DNA of 64,000 nt from Primulina eburnea. Taxonomy: Eukaryota; Streptophyta; Magnoliopsida; Lamiales; Gesneriaceae. Under the pieces are notes generated by a model that had not been told where the DNA came from, ran no database searches, and saw nothing but the letters and a program-made list of their open reading frames with translations. Every line of letters begins with the position of its first letter. Position 1 is the stretch's first letter. The translations under genes and the position numbers were made by a program. Shown piece after piece: positions 36,656 to 48,600 of this stretch. The stretch lies in NCBI RefSeq assembly GCF_022965805.1, contig NC_133106.1:34833913-34897912 (forward strand), given 5' to 3'.

Positions 36656-38812
36656 ATGATAGAAATGCAGTATAATTACAACAATTTACAAGCTGAAGGT
36701 GCTGGTGGCGGTTTTGCTTCTTCGACTTTTGAAGCAAATTTCAAGAAAGATGGAACCTTTACGAAGATCGAGCCAATTTCTGTGCTGGACACCAGAAGTC
36801 CAAGCCCCTCCACCTCCACATCTACTTTCCCTTCGTTCAATAACGCCACCCAAGCAGGAATTATGTCTGCAAATAAGCATTCAATAGTAACCTCCGCAAC
36901 CTCCTGCGGCGGCGGTTGTGGAGAAGAGGGATATTTTATTGACCCACAGTCCGTTCATGACGGTGGCCTGGAGCTTGGCGGCCATTTGCGCTCTGAAAAA
37001 TTCAATCTTGGAGTTGAAGAAAGGGGGAACTTGTCTGAATCTGCTGCCTGTCAAAGTGAGATTTTGAAGCTGTTTTTGGTAGCAGGAAAGCAAAGTGAGT
37101 TTCAATGCTATACGGGTTTTGGAGACATGGATACGAGTCATGAATTTACTGGTCTCTCTGGTTCCACAGTTGTGGGTAATGATTTCTCTAGCTATAATAA
37201 TCCTATTTTGAGCCTATCTGAATCTGGGTTTTTATTTAATGACAATAAGGATTTATTTGGTTTGGATTCAAGTTGTGTGCTTAGCCATAACAATGGCAAC
37301 ACTTCGGCATGTTTGGCTTCTGGTACACTATTTGAACATGAGACTTTAGAGGACAAAGCTGAGATTTTTAATCCAGAAGCAGGTTTAAATCCATCCATGG
37401 TTCAAAATGCAGCAAATTTGAGCATGACAAACTTTAACCCATCGATTTTTGGCACTCAACAAGAGCAGCAACACAGGATACAGTCATGCCAAAATCATCC
37501 GAATGTGGGCATCGTTGACTCAAAGTTATGTTCTCAGAACCGCAGTGTTCAATTTGTGGATTCGGGCCTTGAACTGTTGATGATGAAACAGCTACAGTTA
37601 CCTCAGATTCTGCTTCCTTTGGAAGACTTTAAGATGAAGCCATTATTGGTGCCCAAACACGAGACTGTAGATAGTTGCTTGGGGCAAATGAGTACAATTC
37701 CAAATGAGCAGCAACAGTTTGTATGTGACCTTCTCTACAAGGCGGCTGAGTCCATGATGGCTGGAAATTTCTCTATCGCGCAGGGGATATTGGCGCGGCT
37801 CAATCAATTACTCTCTCCAATTGCAGAACCATTTCTAAGATCTGCTTTTTATGTGAAAGAGGCTTTACAGTCGGTGTTGGTGCCCAACCACATCGCTGCC
37901 ATACCTCCAAGAATTCCAACACCATTTGATGGTATGTTCAAGATGGGTGCTTATAAGGTGTTCTCTGAAGTTTCTCCAGTTATCCAATTCACGAATTTTT
38001 CTGCTAACCAGGCATTTCTCGAAGCCCTTGATGATGCAAAACAAATGCATATAATAGATTTTGATATCGGTTTTGGTGCTCATTGGTCTTCTTTCTTGCA
38101 AGAGCTTCCAAGGAAAAATGGTGGGGTGACTTCTTTGAAGATAACTGCCTTCGTTTCTCCATGTACTTACCATGCAATTGAGATTAGCCTTATGCACGAA
38201 AACTTAGCACATTTTGCTAATGACCTTGGAATTAAATTTGAGCTTGACGTGGTGAATATTGATTCTTTTGATCCAAATTCTGGCTCTGTGCCGTTGTTTA
38301 GGGCATCAGAGAGTGAGGTCGTTGCTGTGAATTTCCCCATATGGTCCTTCACAAGTTGTCTCCCTTCACTCCCTTCATATATTTGTCTTATAAAGAAGCT
38401 TTCGCCGAAAATCATAGTCTCACTGGACCATGAATTCGAGCGAATCGACCTCCCTTTCTCGCATCATATTCTTCACACTCTTCGGTACTATGAAGCTTTA
38501 CTTGACTCGGTTGATGCTGCTAGCATGTCTTCTGATGCTGCGAACAAAATCGAGAAGTTCCTTTTCCAACCTAGGATCGAAAACACAGTTTTGGGCCGCC
38601 TTTTCTACCCCGACATAATGCCACCATGGAGAAACCTATTTACCACTGCTGGCTTCTTGCCTGCACCAATTAGTAACTTCTCTGAAACTCAGGCTGAATG
38701 TGTACTGAACAGAACTCAAGTTAGGGGATTTCATGTGGAGAGGCGGCAGGCATCGCTTGTGCTATGCTGGCAACAATGCGAGCTTATATCGGTTTCGGCT
38801 TGGACTTGTTGA
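36656..38812 (+). CDS. HAM: GRAS transcription regulator, HAM/SCL6 (LOM) type
   Basis: Nuclear GRAS regulator of the HAIRY MERISTEM/SCL6-22-27 group, needed for shoot meristem maintenance and axillary branching. 718 residues in one coding exon. The variable N-terminal half contains IEPISVLDTRSPSPS (about 40-55) and glutamine-rich stretches. The GRAS domain fills about 350-718: a first leucine-rich part (FVCDLLYKAAESMMAGNFSI), the VHIID-type motif as MHIIDFDIGFGAHW (about 463-476), a PFYRE-like stretch (ERIDLPFSHHILHTLRYYEA) and the C-terminal SAW block ending LVLCWQQCELISVSAWTC. A complete miR171 site lies at 37786-37806, as expected for this clade. Start chosen as the first Met after the splice acceptor; Met4 is also possible. 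Length fits the family. Confidence 0.95.
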   Translation: MIEMQYNYNNLQAEGAGGGFASSTFEANFKKDGTFTKIEPISVLDTRSPSPSTSTSTFPSFNNATQAGIMSANKHSIVTSATSCGGGCGEEGYFIDPQSVHDGGLELGGHLRSEKFNLGVEERGNLSESAACQSEILKLFLVAGKQSEFQCYTGFGDMDTSHEFTGLSGSTVVGNDFSSYNNPILSLSESGFLFNDNKDLFGLDSSCVLSHNNGNTSACLASGTLFEHETLEDKAEIFNPEAGLNPSMVQNAANLSMTNFNPSIFGTQQEQQHRIQSCQNHPNVGIVDSKLCSQNRSVQFVDSGLELLMMKQLQLPQILLPLEDFKMKPLLVPKHETVDSCLGQMSTIPNEQQQFVCDLLYKAAESMMAGNFSIAQGILARLNQLLSPIAEPFLRSAFYVKEALQSVLVPNHIAAIPPRIPTPFDGMFKMGAYKVFSEVSPVIQFTNFSANQAFLEALDDAKQMHIIDFDIGFGAHWSSFLQELPRKNGGVTSLKITAFVSPCTYHAIEISLMHENLAHFANDLGIKFELDVVNIDSFDPNSGSVPLFRASESEVVAVNFPIWSFTSCLPSLPSYICLIKKLSPKIIVSLDHEFERIDLPFSHHILHTLRYYEALLDSVDAASMSSDAANKIEKFLFQPRIENTVLGRLFYPDIMPPWRNLFTTAGFLPAPISNFSETQAECVLNRTQVRGFHVERRQASLVLCWQQCELISVSAWTC
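37786..37806 (+). promoter_or_regulatory. miR171 target site within the HAM coding sequence
   Basis: 21 bases matching the known miR171 target in SCL6/HAM mRNAs, with core TTGGCGCGGCTCAATCA, encoding the conserved ILARLNQ segment. By eye it is fully complementary to the miR171b/c class. Cleavage by this miRNA is established for the family. Confidence 0.93.
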
Positions 38813-39470
38813 AGATGCTTGGATTGCGTGTAGCCTAGACTTTGGAGGACCTTATTATCTATTATCTAGTGAAATAAAATATCCGCTTCCAAACTTGTGA
38901 CTCATTTTGATAACTCAAACGCTTGTCAACAATACTCTTGCGTCGTGTTGATCATATTCTGATTTACTACTACATAATTATTGGTAAATTGAATGATCGT
39001 GACTGTACCTTGTGAAAGCTGAATGGTTTTATATGTTGCAACTACTTTTTTGTTGTCTTTAGTTACACGCAATCTTTCCTCGTTTCAACAACACTTGCTT
39101 CATCTTGAGCTGTATGTCTAGTTCTGTGCTGGAATTACTTGTTTTAAAGGAAATGAACGAAACATTTGCATACAAACTTGTTAGATTTTGCCATCAGAAA
39201 GCTATATATCATGAAGTTACTTGTGCTTGGTCACTCATGCAAGGGGTGCATAGCATGTGTGCTGTTTTTTTCCCCTTCTGAATGTTAACTTTAGTCAAAA
39301 TACATGATCCAACCTATGCATGGCAACAAACGCTCTCACGACAGAGTCTCGGTTGTTGATTGAGTCAATGTTGGCTACATATGCCCTCAGGCTAGGCCGC
39401 TGGCATTACATTTTTTATGGTGTTATTTTCACGAGCTTCATTGCATCAAATGACAAGAATATAAATTAAC

Positions 39471-39651
39471 GAGTAGATCTTTTGTGAGACAGTCTTAGGA
39501 ATCTTTATCTGTGAAACTGGTCAATTCTACCGATATTCACAATAAAAAATAATATTCTGAGCATAAAAGTAATATTTTTTCATAGACGACCCAAATAAGA
39601 TATCCGTCTCACAAAATATGACTTATGAGACCGTCTCACACAGATTTTTGC
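39471..39651 (-). mobile_element. Family A MITE copy, left arm of an inverted pair
   Basis: GAGTAGATCTTTTGTGAGAC at left, ACCGTCTCACACAGATTTTT at right, minus orientation. A plus-orientation copy follows after 107 bp. Confidence 0.92.
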
Positions 39652-39758
39652 TTAAATTAACGTAAAAAATGTCTCGATTCCAGGCTCCCCCATTTTCATT
39701 ACTAAAAACATGACGATAAATTAGTTTCGAACCGTTCTCTTGTTACAGAAAAAACGAA

Positions 39759-39920
39759 GGCAAAAACTTGTGTGAGACGGTCTCACGGGTCGTATTTGTG
39801 AGACGGGTCTCTTATTTGGGTAATCCATGAAAAAATATTACTTTTTATTGTGAATATCCATAGGGTTGACCCGTCTCACAAATTAAGATCCGTGAGACGA
39901 TCTCATATAAGACACACTCA
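39759..39920 (+). mobile_element. Family A MITE copy, right arm of an inverted pair
   Basis: Begins GGCAAAAACTTGTGTGAGAC and ends near GACGATCTCATATAAGACAC. The centre lacks one of the usual two CTTTTTAT segments. Confidence 0.92.
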
Positions 39921-41100
39921 AAAATGAAATGCCTCTATTTGAGTAGGATGTCTCACTCAAATTTATGCTAAGAAGTTCATAAAATAGTACTTAGTGCGGC
40001 ATGTTATATAATTTCTTGAAATTGATTTACCAGAACTATTTTTGTTGGAACAAACCACATGGGCGCCTCACACTTGAATACTTTACTTTGTTTTTACGTG
40101 GCCTGCCACATTTGGACACATTAACTTTGCTTCTTCTCTTTTCTCCTAATTTTCATTTGTTCAAATATAAAAAAAATGGGGTATAAAGCAAGTGGGGCGT
40201 GAATTTCGTACTTACCGCGTCCTAATTTTTATTTTTTTGAAAGGGAAACAATACATAGAATTAAGTCAAACAATCTCGAGATACAACAGATTGAGGACAA
40301 ATAGGGACGCAATTAATTAATATCTTAAGTCGAGGAAATTAGGACAAATCTTGCCGAAATTTTTAATGACTAAACTTAGGGGAACATGATTATACAGTGG
40401 ACATGGACAAAAAATAATTAATATTAAAATTGGTGTAGCTTCATTAAATTAGTTCTTTCCTTCCACTTAATTACGCATACACTTGATTATTTAATAATGA
40501 TGTGTGGCGTCACTTTCATTGGAAATTCATTTTTATAGGAATTTTTTGTCAGCAACTAATTCTTCTCATGTCAATAGTTTACACATGATAGATAGGTCGT
40601 TCAAGTTGTTCCATTTACTAAAAGAAGTGACTTTTTTGAGTGATAGTTTGATAAATTAGATTCTTTCTATCAGCATTTTCTTGGATAATTATGTTGTAAA
40701 TGATTTTTTTAGTGTGATTTACCTGAGAATTTACATAATTGGTGTCGAAAATGACGACGGCAGACTTCATTGTCATTAAAAAAATAAATTACACATGACA
40801 TGGGTGGGTTCGTACAAATTTTAATATGTGTTACTTATTCTATTTTTAATTTAAAAAGATTCAATTAAATATTTAACTCACCCACTTGCTCCAACTTAAA
40901 AACTGCGTTAATGCTTTATATCATTGCCTTAATCGTTTCTGGGGACCATAAACTCCGGTGAATATACCTTTGCCCATACTCGATTCTTATATTGTTTTAG
41001 ATAACAAGTATTTTTTATTTCATTTAGCAATGATAACTGACTTGGTTTAAACATTATTGCATATTTAGAGCCGCGGGCCCATCCTCGTTGTTATTTTTAA

Positions 41101-41260
41101 AGAGTGTGTCTTTTATGAGACCATCTCACAGAACTTTATTCGTGAGAAATATCAATCATGTTCATATTTATAATAAAAATAATAATTTTGACAAAAAAAT
41201 ATCCAAATAAAACATTTATCTCACAAAATTGACTCGTGAGATCGTCTCACATGAATTTTT
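41101..41260 (-). mobile_element. Family A MITE, diverged copy
   Basis: Shows ATGAGACCATCTCACAGAAC and GTGAGATCGTCTCACATGAA at its ends, with the AT-rich centre more diverged than in the other copies. Confidence 0.8.
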
Positions 41261-43047
41261 ATATATTTGTAATATGTGTGCCCCGAATTTTTTTTGTTAT
41301 TTTACATGAAATTATGCAAATACAAAGTACGTGACTATGCTAGGTTTCATTTCGTTGAGCTGTCTAGAAATAATGTACCTTTTTCTTATTTTAAAATCCA
41401 TTATTTTTCTCATGTACAATTTCTTAGCTACCAAAATAGATTAACTGGGAATCGTTGAAGCTTATGATTAGAGTTGCAAGAATATATTTATACGGTTTTT
41501 ATTGACGTTAAGAGCATCGACTTGCAACCTATCTAGTTGTAAATATTCAGCCACGAATCGATCCTTCGGTTCAATGACATCAACGTCCCAATACAGAAGA
41601 TACAAAGACTAGGTTATAAGAAATCGTTATGTATTTTGTTTAATTTTTTAAAAAATGAAAAGCTTTTATTCAAATTTTATTAATGAAAAAGATGCATTAT
41701 GTATATAATTATTTTCGTATTGGACTTGGATTTAGATTAGCTCGACTCAATATATAATATCCAAGCTTCAGGGTGCAGGAAAAAACCCGTTCCTTTATCA
41801 GTGAGGAGCCATGATTATATTAATATATATATTTTTTAAAAAAATACCTAAATACTTAATTAAAATGGTGGTATTTTATGTGTGTATACATTTTCCACCT
41901 ACACATTAGGTAAGTCTAAAATTACATCATGACACCAAGTATAATAAATATAGTGAGTAAATATATATGTATATATATACGTAATACGCACATACAAAAA
42001 CTCTGGTGAGATCAAAGCTTTTTGGAACGTCTTGTGCAAGAGATACGTAGGATTGACAAAACTTAAAGAGAAAGTGAGAAACTGACAAGATTCTTTCGAC
42101 CATCATTAGAAAGAGTTCAATGTGTAATCAATTTATATTATTGTAAAAGTTCAAAGTTCGCACTGTTGATCACCTTGTGGTTACCGTCTTCCATTTTTAG
42201 ATGTAACAACCTTTCAGCGGCTCGTCGAGGATCATGGGTGGAGACATGATCAGATTATGGATGCTTCTCAGATATCCCGAACTTCTTTTCTTTGTCTGCA
42301 TCCAACTCTCTATCGCCGATCCCATCTGCATAGTAATCCATTCTTAATCGGATCATGTCCACCCATGATTCTCAACAAGCTGTTGCATCTAAAACTGGAA
42401 AACAACCAGAAGGTGATCCACAGTGTGAACTTTAAACTCTGAACTCTTTCCAATGATGAATGACACACACACTGGAATACATAATTTGAATGTCGTCTTT
42501 TTCATGCGGTCATACTTTTACATTAAACAACACCTAATATATTAAATTAAGTACAACTGATAAGTTGAGACAGCTACCTCATATCTGCTTACACCATATG
42601 TACACTCCACATATGTTCTTCTGGACAGGGATCGCAAAAGCCCATTATTCTTGATTTTTTCGCACCTTCATGAAGCTGAACAAACATGTAGAAATCTAAG
42701 TATCATATGAAAGTATCCTCAAGGATATTTAGTACCAAACCCAAAAAAAAAAACCCAACTTCCACAATTTTAACCGCTATTCCTAGGTAATCTAAACTCA
42801 AAAATATTGCGACGTGAGATGCCACTCCATTTGTTTGGGAGGTAATAAATGCTTCTTGTGTTAAAAAGTTTGTTTTACGTAAGGAAACTGCTAATGTAGT
42901 GTACATACTTGTGCTGATGAGGCGAATTGAAACTACAAATCATGTTTGAATAAAACAAGTCTGCATGGAATATACATCATATTTAATCACTGGTCAACAG
43001 TCACTAACAAGAAAATTTAGAGGTACTATGACATTTATGATTTGAGA

Positions 43048-43230
43048 AGCCATTTCATCTTCTGTTTCTTCCAATTATCAATCATGGCTTTACAATTTCC
43101 ATAAAATGCCTTTCTAACAACCAATCTACCCCTTTCTAACTGCTTGTTTCTTTTCATATCAGCCACATTTTGTAACAGCTGTTGAGCTTTCAGAGCTGCC
43201 CGCTCTTGCCTCTTGAACCTGTGCTAAGAA
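43048..43230 (-). other. Exon-like coding fragment, family unknown
   Basis: The minus strand from an acceptor-like GCACAG reads FKRQERAALKAQQLLQNVAD, then MKRNKQLERGRLVVRKAFYG, then NCKAMIDNWKKQKMKWLLKS and a stop. The composition (charged, helical, little low-complexity) looks like a genuine terminal exon, possibly a coiled coil. I could not find convincing partner exons to its right, and I do not recognise the family. It may be the last exon of a gene I failed to assemble, or a leftover fragment. Confidence 0.35.
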
Positions 43231-45191
43231 AAACAGAACACTGAACAAATGCCAGACAACGTAGCCGCAATTTGAAATAAGGTGTAGAGGGAGAATGCTA
43301 AAAGCTCCTACAAAGCAAATCAGTGCTCAGCTAAAACAAAACAAGCAATAAGATATACATGACTCCGCTACAGAAGTAAGCTTTACAAGGTTCCACCAAT
43401 AACTGAATTGATCAAAGAATCATAAAACCCCAGAATATCTTTTAACAGCCAAATTTCCACCAAAAGAAATATAATTAGAATTGGATATTTGAGATTGAAC
43501 TTCACTAGCCATTTCCATCCTGACATTAAACATGAACATTAACATAGGGTGAGAAAAAAGAAAGACGAAGAAATGAATGTGCAGTTGGAATCTCCAGTTG
43601 AGAATGCAACTAAGACTGGATATAAACATGAGGCTGTTTCCATGTTTAATTTTTTAAGCAAAAATTTTCTTGGAGTAGAAACTTGCAGAAAATGCTACAA
43701 CTATTGAATCTTTGGGTTTTTACAGGCCAAATGATCAACAGAACAGTTAGATGACAGAATATCTGAATTTGAGGCAGACCGCGTACTCAAATATTAATAA
43801 AGAAGGGATGAACATCACCAGAGTGAGAATATTTTATTCTAGGATGCATGTCAGTCGTACAGTGCATTATAGTTCACACAAAGTAGAAGTTTCCCGAAAA
43901 CAAGCTAGCAAAAAAAAAACATCATGACATCCTTGATCTCCTCAACTTTGTTCAGTCTAGGGCCAAGCTCAAAGCCAGACGTCAGTCCCTCCATTTCCAT
44001 ATATATTATATATCAACCTTTTATTTTCATCAGTTAAAATCTCATATAAGCTTCACATATTCGTTGAAACTTCTCTGTAGCAATTTTCTTCATCGGAAAA
44101 ACATTTAGTAAGAGTAATTGTTGTTGTACAACAAAATAAAAGCTTAATCAGGTTAAACAAATAAATAATACTACATATCTGGCATATTATTCAGTGAACG
44201 GAATCCAATGTTACTGATCATGAGTTTCAAGGATCTTTGTTGGTTTAGGAAACAGTTGTCTCAATACACGCCAAGGAGATGGCATCTTGGTGTTTTTCCA
44301 ATCACGGCACTCTTTTTTTTTCTTGTTTTATAAGAAATGAAAATGGCCCTTATTGGTGTGAAAATCCTGGTTCATTTAATGAGCACATGTTTCTACGATA
44401 CTACGTTGTACATCCACGTGTTTTCTTGAAGCTTAAAGTCAAAGATTGTGGATATAATTATATATTTTTATATCTATATTTTAAAAAAATCAAAATAATA
44501 TTTAATATTATTAAAATAATAGTTTTATTTAAAATCAAAATATAAATAATCATGTATAAAACAAAAATAAAATTTTTAAACGAAAAAATGAAATTTTTAA
44601 AAAAATTTAAAATGGGTGTGTTGGTTCATCGGTTAAGACCGGTTGGATCAGATTGATTGTAAAAACAATTTATAAGATTGTTTCAGATTGGACTCACAAG
44701 TAGTTACCAATCGAAACAGCTGAACTGATTCGATTTTAAAAACATTTTTTACAAGCTTAAAATTAACAACAACCTACTTACAATTAAAATTATAATTTTC
44801 CGGTTGATTGGAATGTGTTGGTAAAAAAAAAAGTCCGAGTACATCATCTGATTAATCATTACAAGGCATCAAGGACACAATAAACTTTATATATTGTCAA
44901 ATAAAAAAATTGTCACTTGGTAATCAAGAAATCGTACCTATAATAATTTGAAATTAGCAACGACTTTAAGAACTTGCTGGTTCCTTGGCCCGAAACCAAG
45001 AGAATTCTTCATGATCTATCACACCATTTTGAAATCAACATTCTAACCGATCATGTATTTTAAAAAAATCCCATAAATAAATACGATTGATCTTGAGTAG
45101 TCGAATTAATCAACTATTAGAAAATCAATAGATTTTACGGGACTAATTCATGATAAAAGATAATTTCAAAATAAAACCTCATAATATACAT

Positions 45192-45378
45192 TAGCAGCGG
45201 AGCTAGAAAAATAGCTATACTCGGGTTAGAATTTTAAATTCTAAAATCTTTTAATATTCTAAATTGATCTACCCGAACTAATATCACATTAATCTAAAAT
45301 TTATATATAATTTTTAAAAAAAAAAATGGAACCACCTGGACTAAAGCTCGGGTGTCTTACCATGTGGCTCCGCCACTG
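45192..45378 (+). mobile_element. hAT-like MITE with GGCGGAGC-type termini
   Basis: Left end TAGCAGCGGAGCTAG and the reverse complement of the right end, CAGTGGCGGAGCCAC, are imperfect inverted repeats of a type common in plant hAT MITEs. The possible 8-bp flanks, ATATACAT and GCACACAT, match only in part, so the insertion is old or the borders are off by a few bases. Confidence 0.5.
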
Positions 45379-46720
45379 GCACACATATCATGTTAGGAAA
45401 ATTGCACTTTTATTCATATTTATTTGTTTCTCTATAATTTTGGTCTTCCATTATATCAAATTTAAGCCTTGATAATGCATCTTCCGTTTTTTTAAAAAAT
45501 TATAGTCTTTTTTCATCTGAAACATTGACGTGACGTGATTAAACACATCAGGGTCGCATTAATGTCACATCACTGCGATTTAAGAAAAATGACCAACAAC
45601 AACAACAAAAAAAGGAGATCTAGATGTTTAAAATTTGACGATATAAATCACGAAATTCGTAAAAAGACAAATATAAAAAGCACAAGAATAAAAAACCCCT
45701 ATTATATTTTAATGTTTCTACGTCGGTAAAATGTGACATACAACATCCCCCACTTCCACATCTCGCATGCAGATATATATTAATCATAATTCATAACAAA
45801 CTTACTTTATATATGTATCGTTCTTATTGGAGAAATACTTGTTGATTTTGATTGTATACAAACAAATGCGAAAACATGCGTCATCCCCCAAAAAGCGAAA
45901 TGGAGATTATACCGGAAAAAATATATACTTGGAAAACAATACTGATACAGCATCTATATATACTATACCGTTGCATGATCAACACATACGAAATTCAAAA
46001 TATATAAAGACAAAAATAGTACCAGCTTTACATGATAGTATCAGAAATTATGGGACCCTGCGCGATTTTAAGGAAATTGCTAGGAAACTTCCCCTGACAG
46101 CTACTTTTTGGGCCACAATATTTGTCTTGTCCAGTTAATGATTCTTCTAAGTTAGCAAATGAATGAATTCGATGATTCAAGAACTTCGCGCTCGTTAAAA
46201 GCTTTGTCCAAATTTCAGGCGAGACCGACTTCGAAGTTATGAAGAACGACAAAGGATTGTAAACCTGTGATTCCCCTTTAGCTTCGGCTAGACTGCGAGT
46301 GATCCTAGAAAATGGTACATAAAATATATTTTTAAAATTTTAAAAAAAATACGGAAGTGGTTGATTAAAATATTTAAAAATGAGGGAGTATTGCTGATTT
46401 AAAATGTAATTTGTAGGCTCCACATTGTCATCCGTGGCCAATTAGTGAAAAGGAAAGACGACCATATCCATAAATTCATATAATAATTAGTCGTGTGTCT
46501 CTAATAATATATAGCTTTAACTTAATTTTGGAAAATTATAAACCAATTTGATAGTTGGCACAATGATGAAATTTGATGCTTTATCAATTTAAAAGATAGT
46601 TCTGCCAAAAATATTGTAATAAATTAAACGTTGTATTCGACATGCTCGGAATGTTATTTATTTATATATATCTTTTGAATTATATATTTACTGGGTAGGG
46701 ACAATATATATTATGCCCGC

Positions 46721-47092
46721 ATGTCCCTCCTCTCTTATCACATTCTTCCAACGCCCAAAAATATGGTTTTCAGTGCTGTCGTGGCACTAGCAAAGCTCGG
46801 CGTCCTCGGCGGCACCCCGCGAGGCATGACGCCGGCGATGGCCGTGTTGATATGCCCTTTGGTCCTCAAATTCGTGTTCAGCTTGCGCCATGTGCGCGAA
46901 ACTTTCATCAACATGCTCTATAGCATTAGATTGTTCTTCTTCCAAATGAGCCAGATATCACTAAGTGCAGATCCCGATGGCGGCGACCGGTGGCAGAGGG
47001 CCGTGCGGTTGGTGTGCGAGAGGCTCAGACATACTAGGGATGCAGAGTCCGTCGAGGAAAGTTTCTATGAACTATCAATGATTGCACTTTGA
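46721..47092 (+). CDS. Conserved-looking small protein, function unknown
   Basis: Single-exon ORF of 123 residues. Codons are clearly more GC-rich in the third position than the surrounding DNA, which favours real coding. The second Met (46760-46762, MVFSAVVALAKLGVLGG) is a likelier start, giving 110 residues. From there it has a hydrophobic glycine-rich segment, a basic-hydrophobic stretch (ICPLVLKFVFSLRHVRETF, about residues 44-62 of the long form) and an acidic/basic C-terminal helix (RWQRAVRLVCERLRHTRDAE). A TATA-rich stretch (ACAATATATATTATG) lies just upstream. I do not recognise the family, so no function is assigned. Confidence 0.5.
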   Translation: MSLLSYHILPTPKNMVFSAVVALAKLGVLGGTPRGMTPAMAVLICPLVLKFVFSLRHVRETFINMLYSIRLFFFQMSQISLSADPDGGDRWQRAVRLVCERLRHTRDAESVEESFYELSMIAL

Positions 47093-47318
47093 TTTGACGT
47101 ACGTCTATTGATTTCTTTAATCTTTGATTTTTAAGAATAATTTTTACTCTGTATGGGAGGGTGGATTTCTTTTTAGTTTGGCTCTCGGCTTTGGGAGTTC
47201 TATAATAGGAAAGTAACTCCATTTCCTTTTTGAAGTTCTTTACTGGATTAATTAAGCATTTCTGATATAATATTAATTTTGGGTAAATTTCATGTCGATC
47301 GATTCATATGCAGTACTC

Positions 47319-47320
<2 letters not shown>

Positions 47321-47368
<48 letters not shown>
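47321..47368. repeat. (TA)n microsatellite, about 48 bp
   Basis: Uninterrupted TA run. Confidence 0.95.
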
Positions 47369-47371
<3 letters not shown>

Positions 47372-48534
47372 TTGGTAAATCACAGAATATTAGAAGTTGG
47401 AATATAATTAATGAGATCAAAATAGTTAATATGATTTTGTAATCACAATATATAATTAATGAAAGACGTACAAGGTATCATAAAATGCTTATGTGGTTTG
47501 CAAATTCTTAATCGATTTTATTGGTACATTTCTTCATCTATTCAGTTCGCGAAAATTGGGATTAACAAAAAAATAAGGGCTGATCCATCTTTTCTGTTCA
47601 TTGTATATGATTTTCTAGTTGAAATATCTAAAATTATTTTTATTATTATCGTTGTTCCAGCTTTATTAACCCTATATATTTTCAGAATTTATTAATATCG
47701 TGTCGAAATTTTTAAATACTGATTAAAAACTATCCATCATTTAAAAAAATTTCCAGTAGTTTGTTAACTTTGCATAAACAAGTATCTTGAATGTTATATG
47801 TTTGAGTCTAAATCTAAAATATAAAGGTTAATTAAGTTTTGAAAAAAATTCCTTAATGGGAAAATGAGGATATACTATTACTTCAGGGGTCCAACTTTTG
47901 AAGCCCAGTGTCTTTCAGTTTTACTGGTTAACCTTGGAATTAAACGTAAGAAGTACAGGTACTTCATATTTGTTCTATTCGATTTGCCAGTCTATCTCAT
48001 TACCTATGTATTTCTAGGGCTCAATTTTTTTAAAAAAATATCTACTGTATTATTTAATATCATGTATAAAGGAAAAAACTAAAACAAACTACTTTGTTTT
48101 ACAAAAAAAAATATTCTTTGAAAATAATCGAATTGGTTGATCAAAGTAACCAATGCGTATTAGATTTTACATATATATAATATATGCATTTCGTCTCATA
48201 TTTTGCGACGGGTTTTCCGGTTCCTAATCTCCGTTTTTCGTGTGGTGATGCATATACACTATATATTTCAAAGCATTCAAATTATCTCATATTAGCTTGT
48301 CTTTATGCATATATGTATATACTCTTCACAAAGAGTTCTCTCCCATTTTTTTAAAAGCTGTTATCTTTATTTTTCGGCAGGGTAGGGTACAATGGCTTAC
48401 GTGACAACATAACCACATTCTAGGGCGAGATTTGTAGTATTCTAATATTCGAACTTTCGACGTTCGTCATTATTTTCGATGAAGTTCAAGTCCTCATGCG
48501 CTTTCGCCTTAGCCATGTGCAAGTTCGTTTGTTC

Positions 48535-48538
<4 letters not shown>

Positions 48539-48597
<59 letters not shown>
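48539..48597. repeat. (TA)n microsatellite, about 59 bp
   Basis: Uninterrupted TA run. Confidence 0.95.

Positions 48598-48600
<3 letters not shown>

Larger units (their letters stand above)
41261..46720. other. Intergenic DNA with one exon-like fragment and one hAT-like repeat
   Basis: Apart from 43048-43230 (minus) and 45192-45378, I see only AT-rich DNA and short ORFs without domains. Confidence 0.5.
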
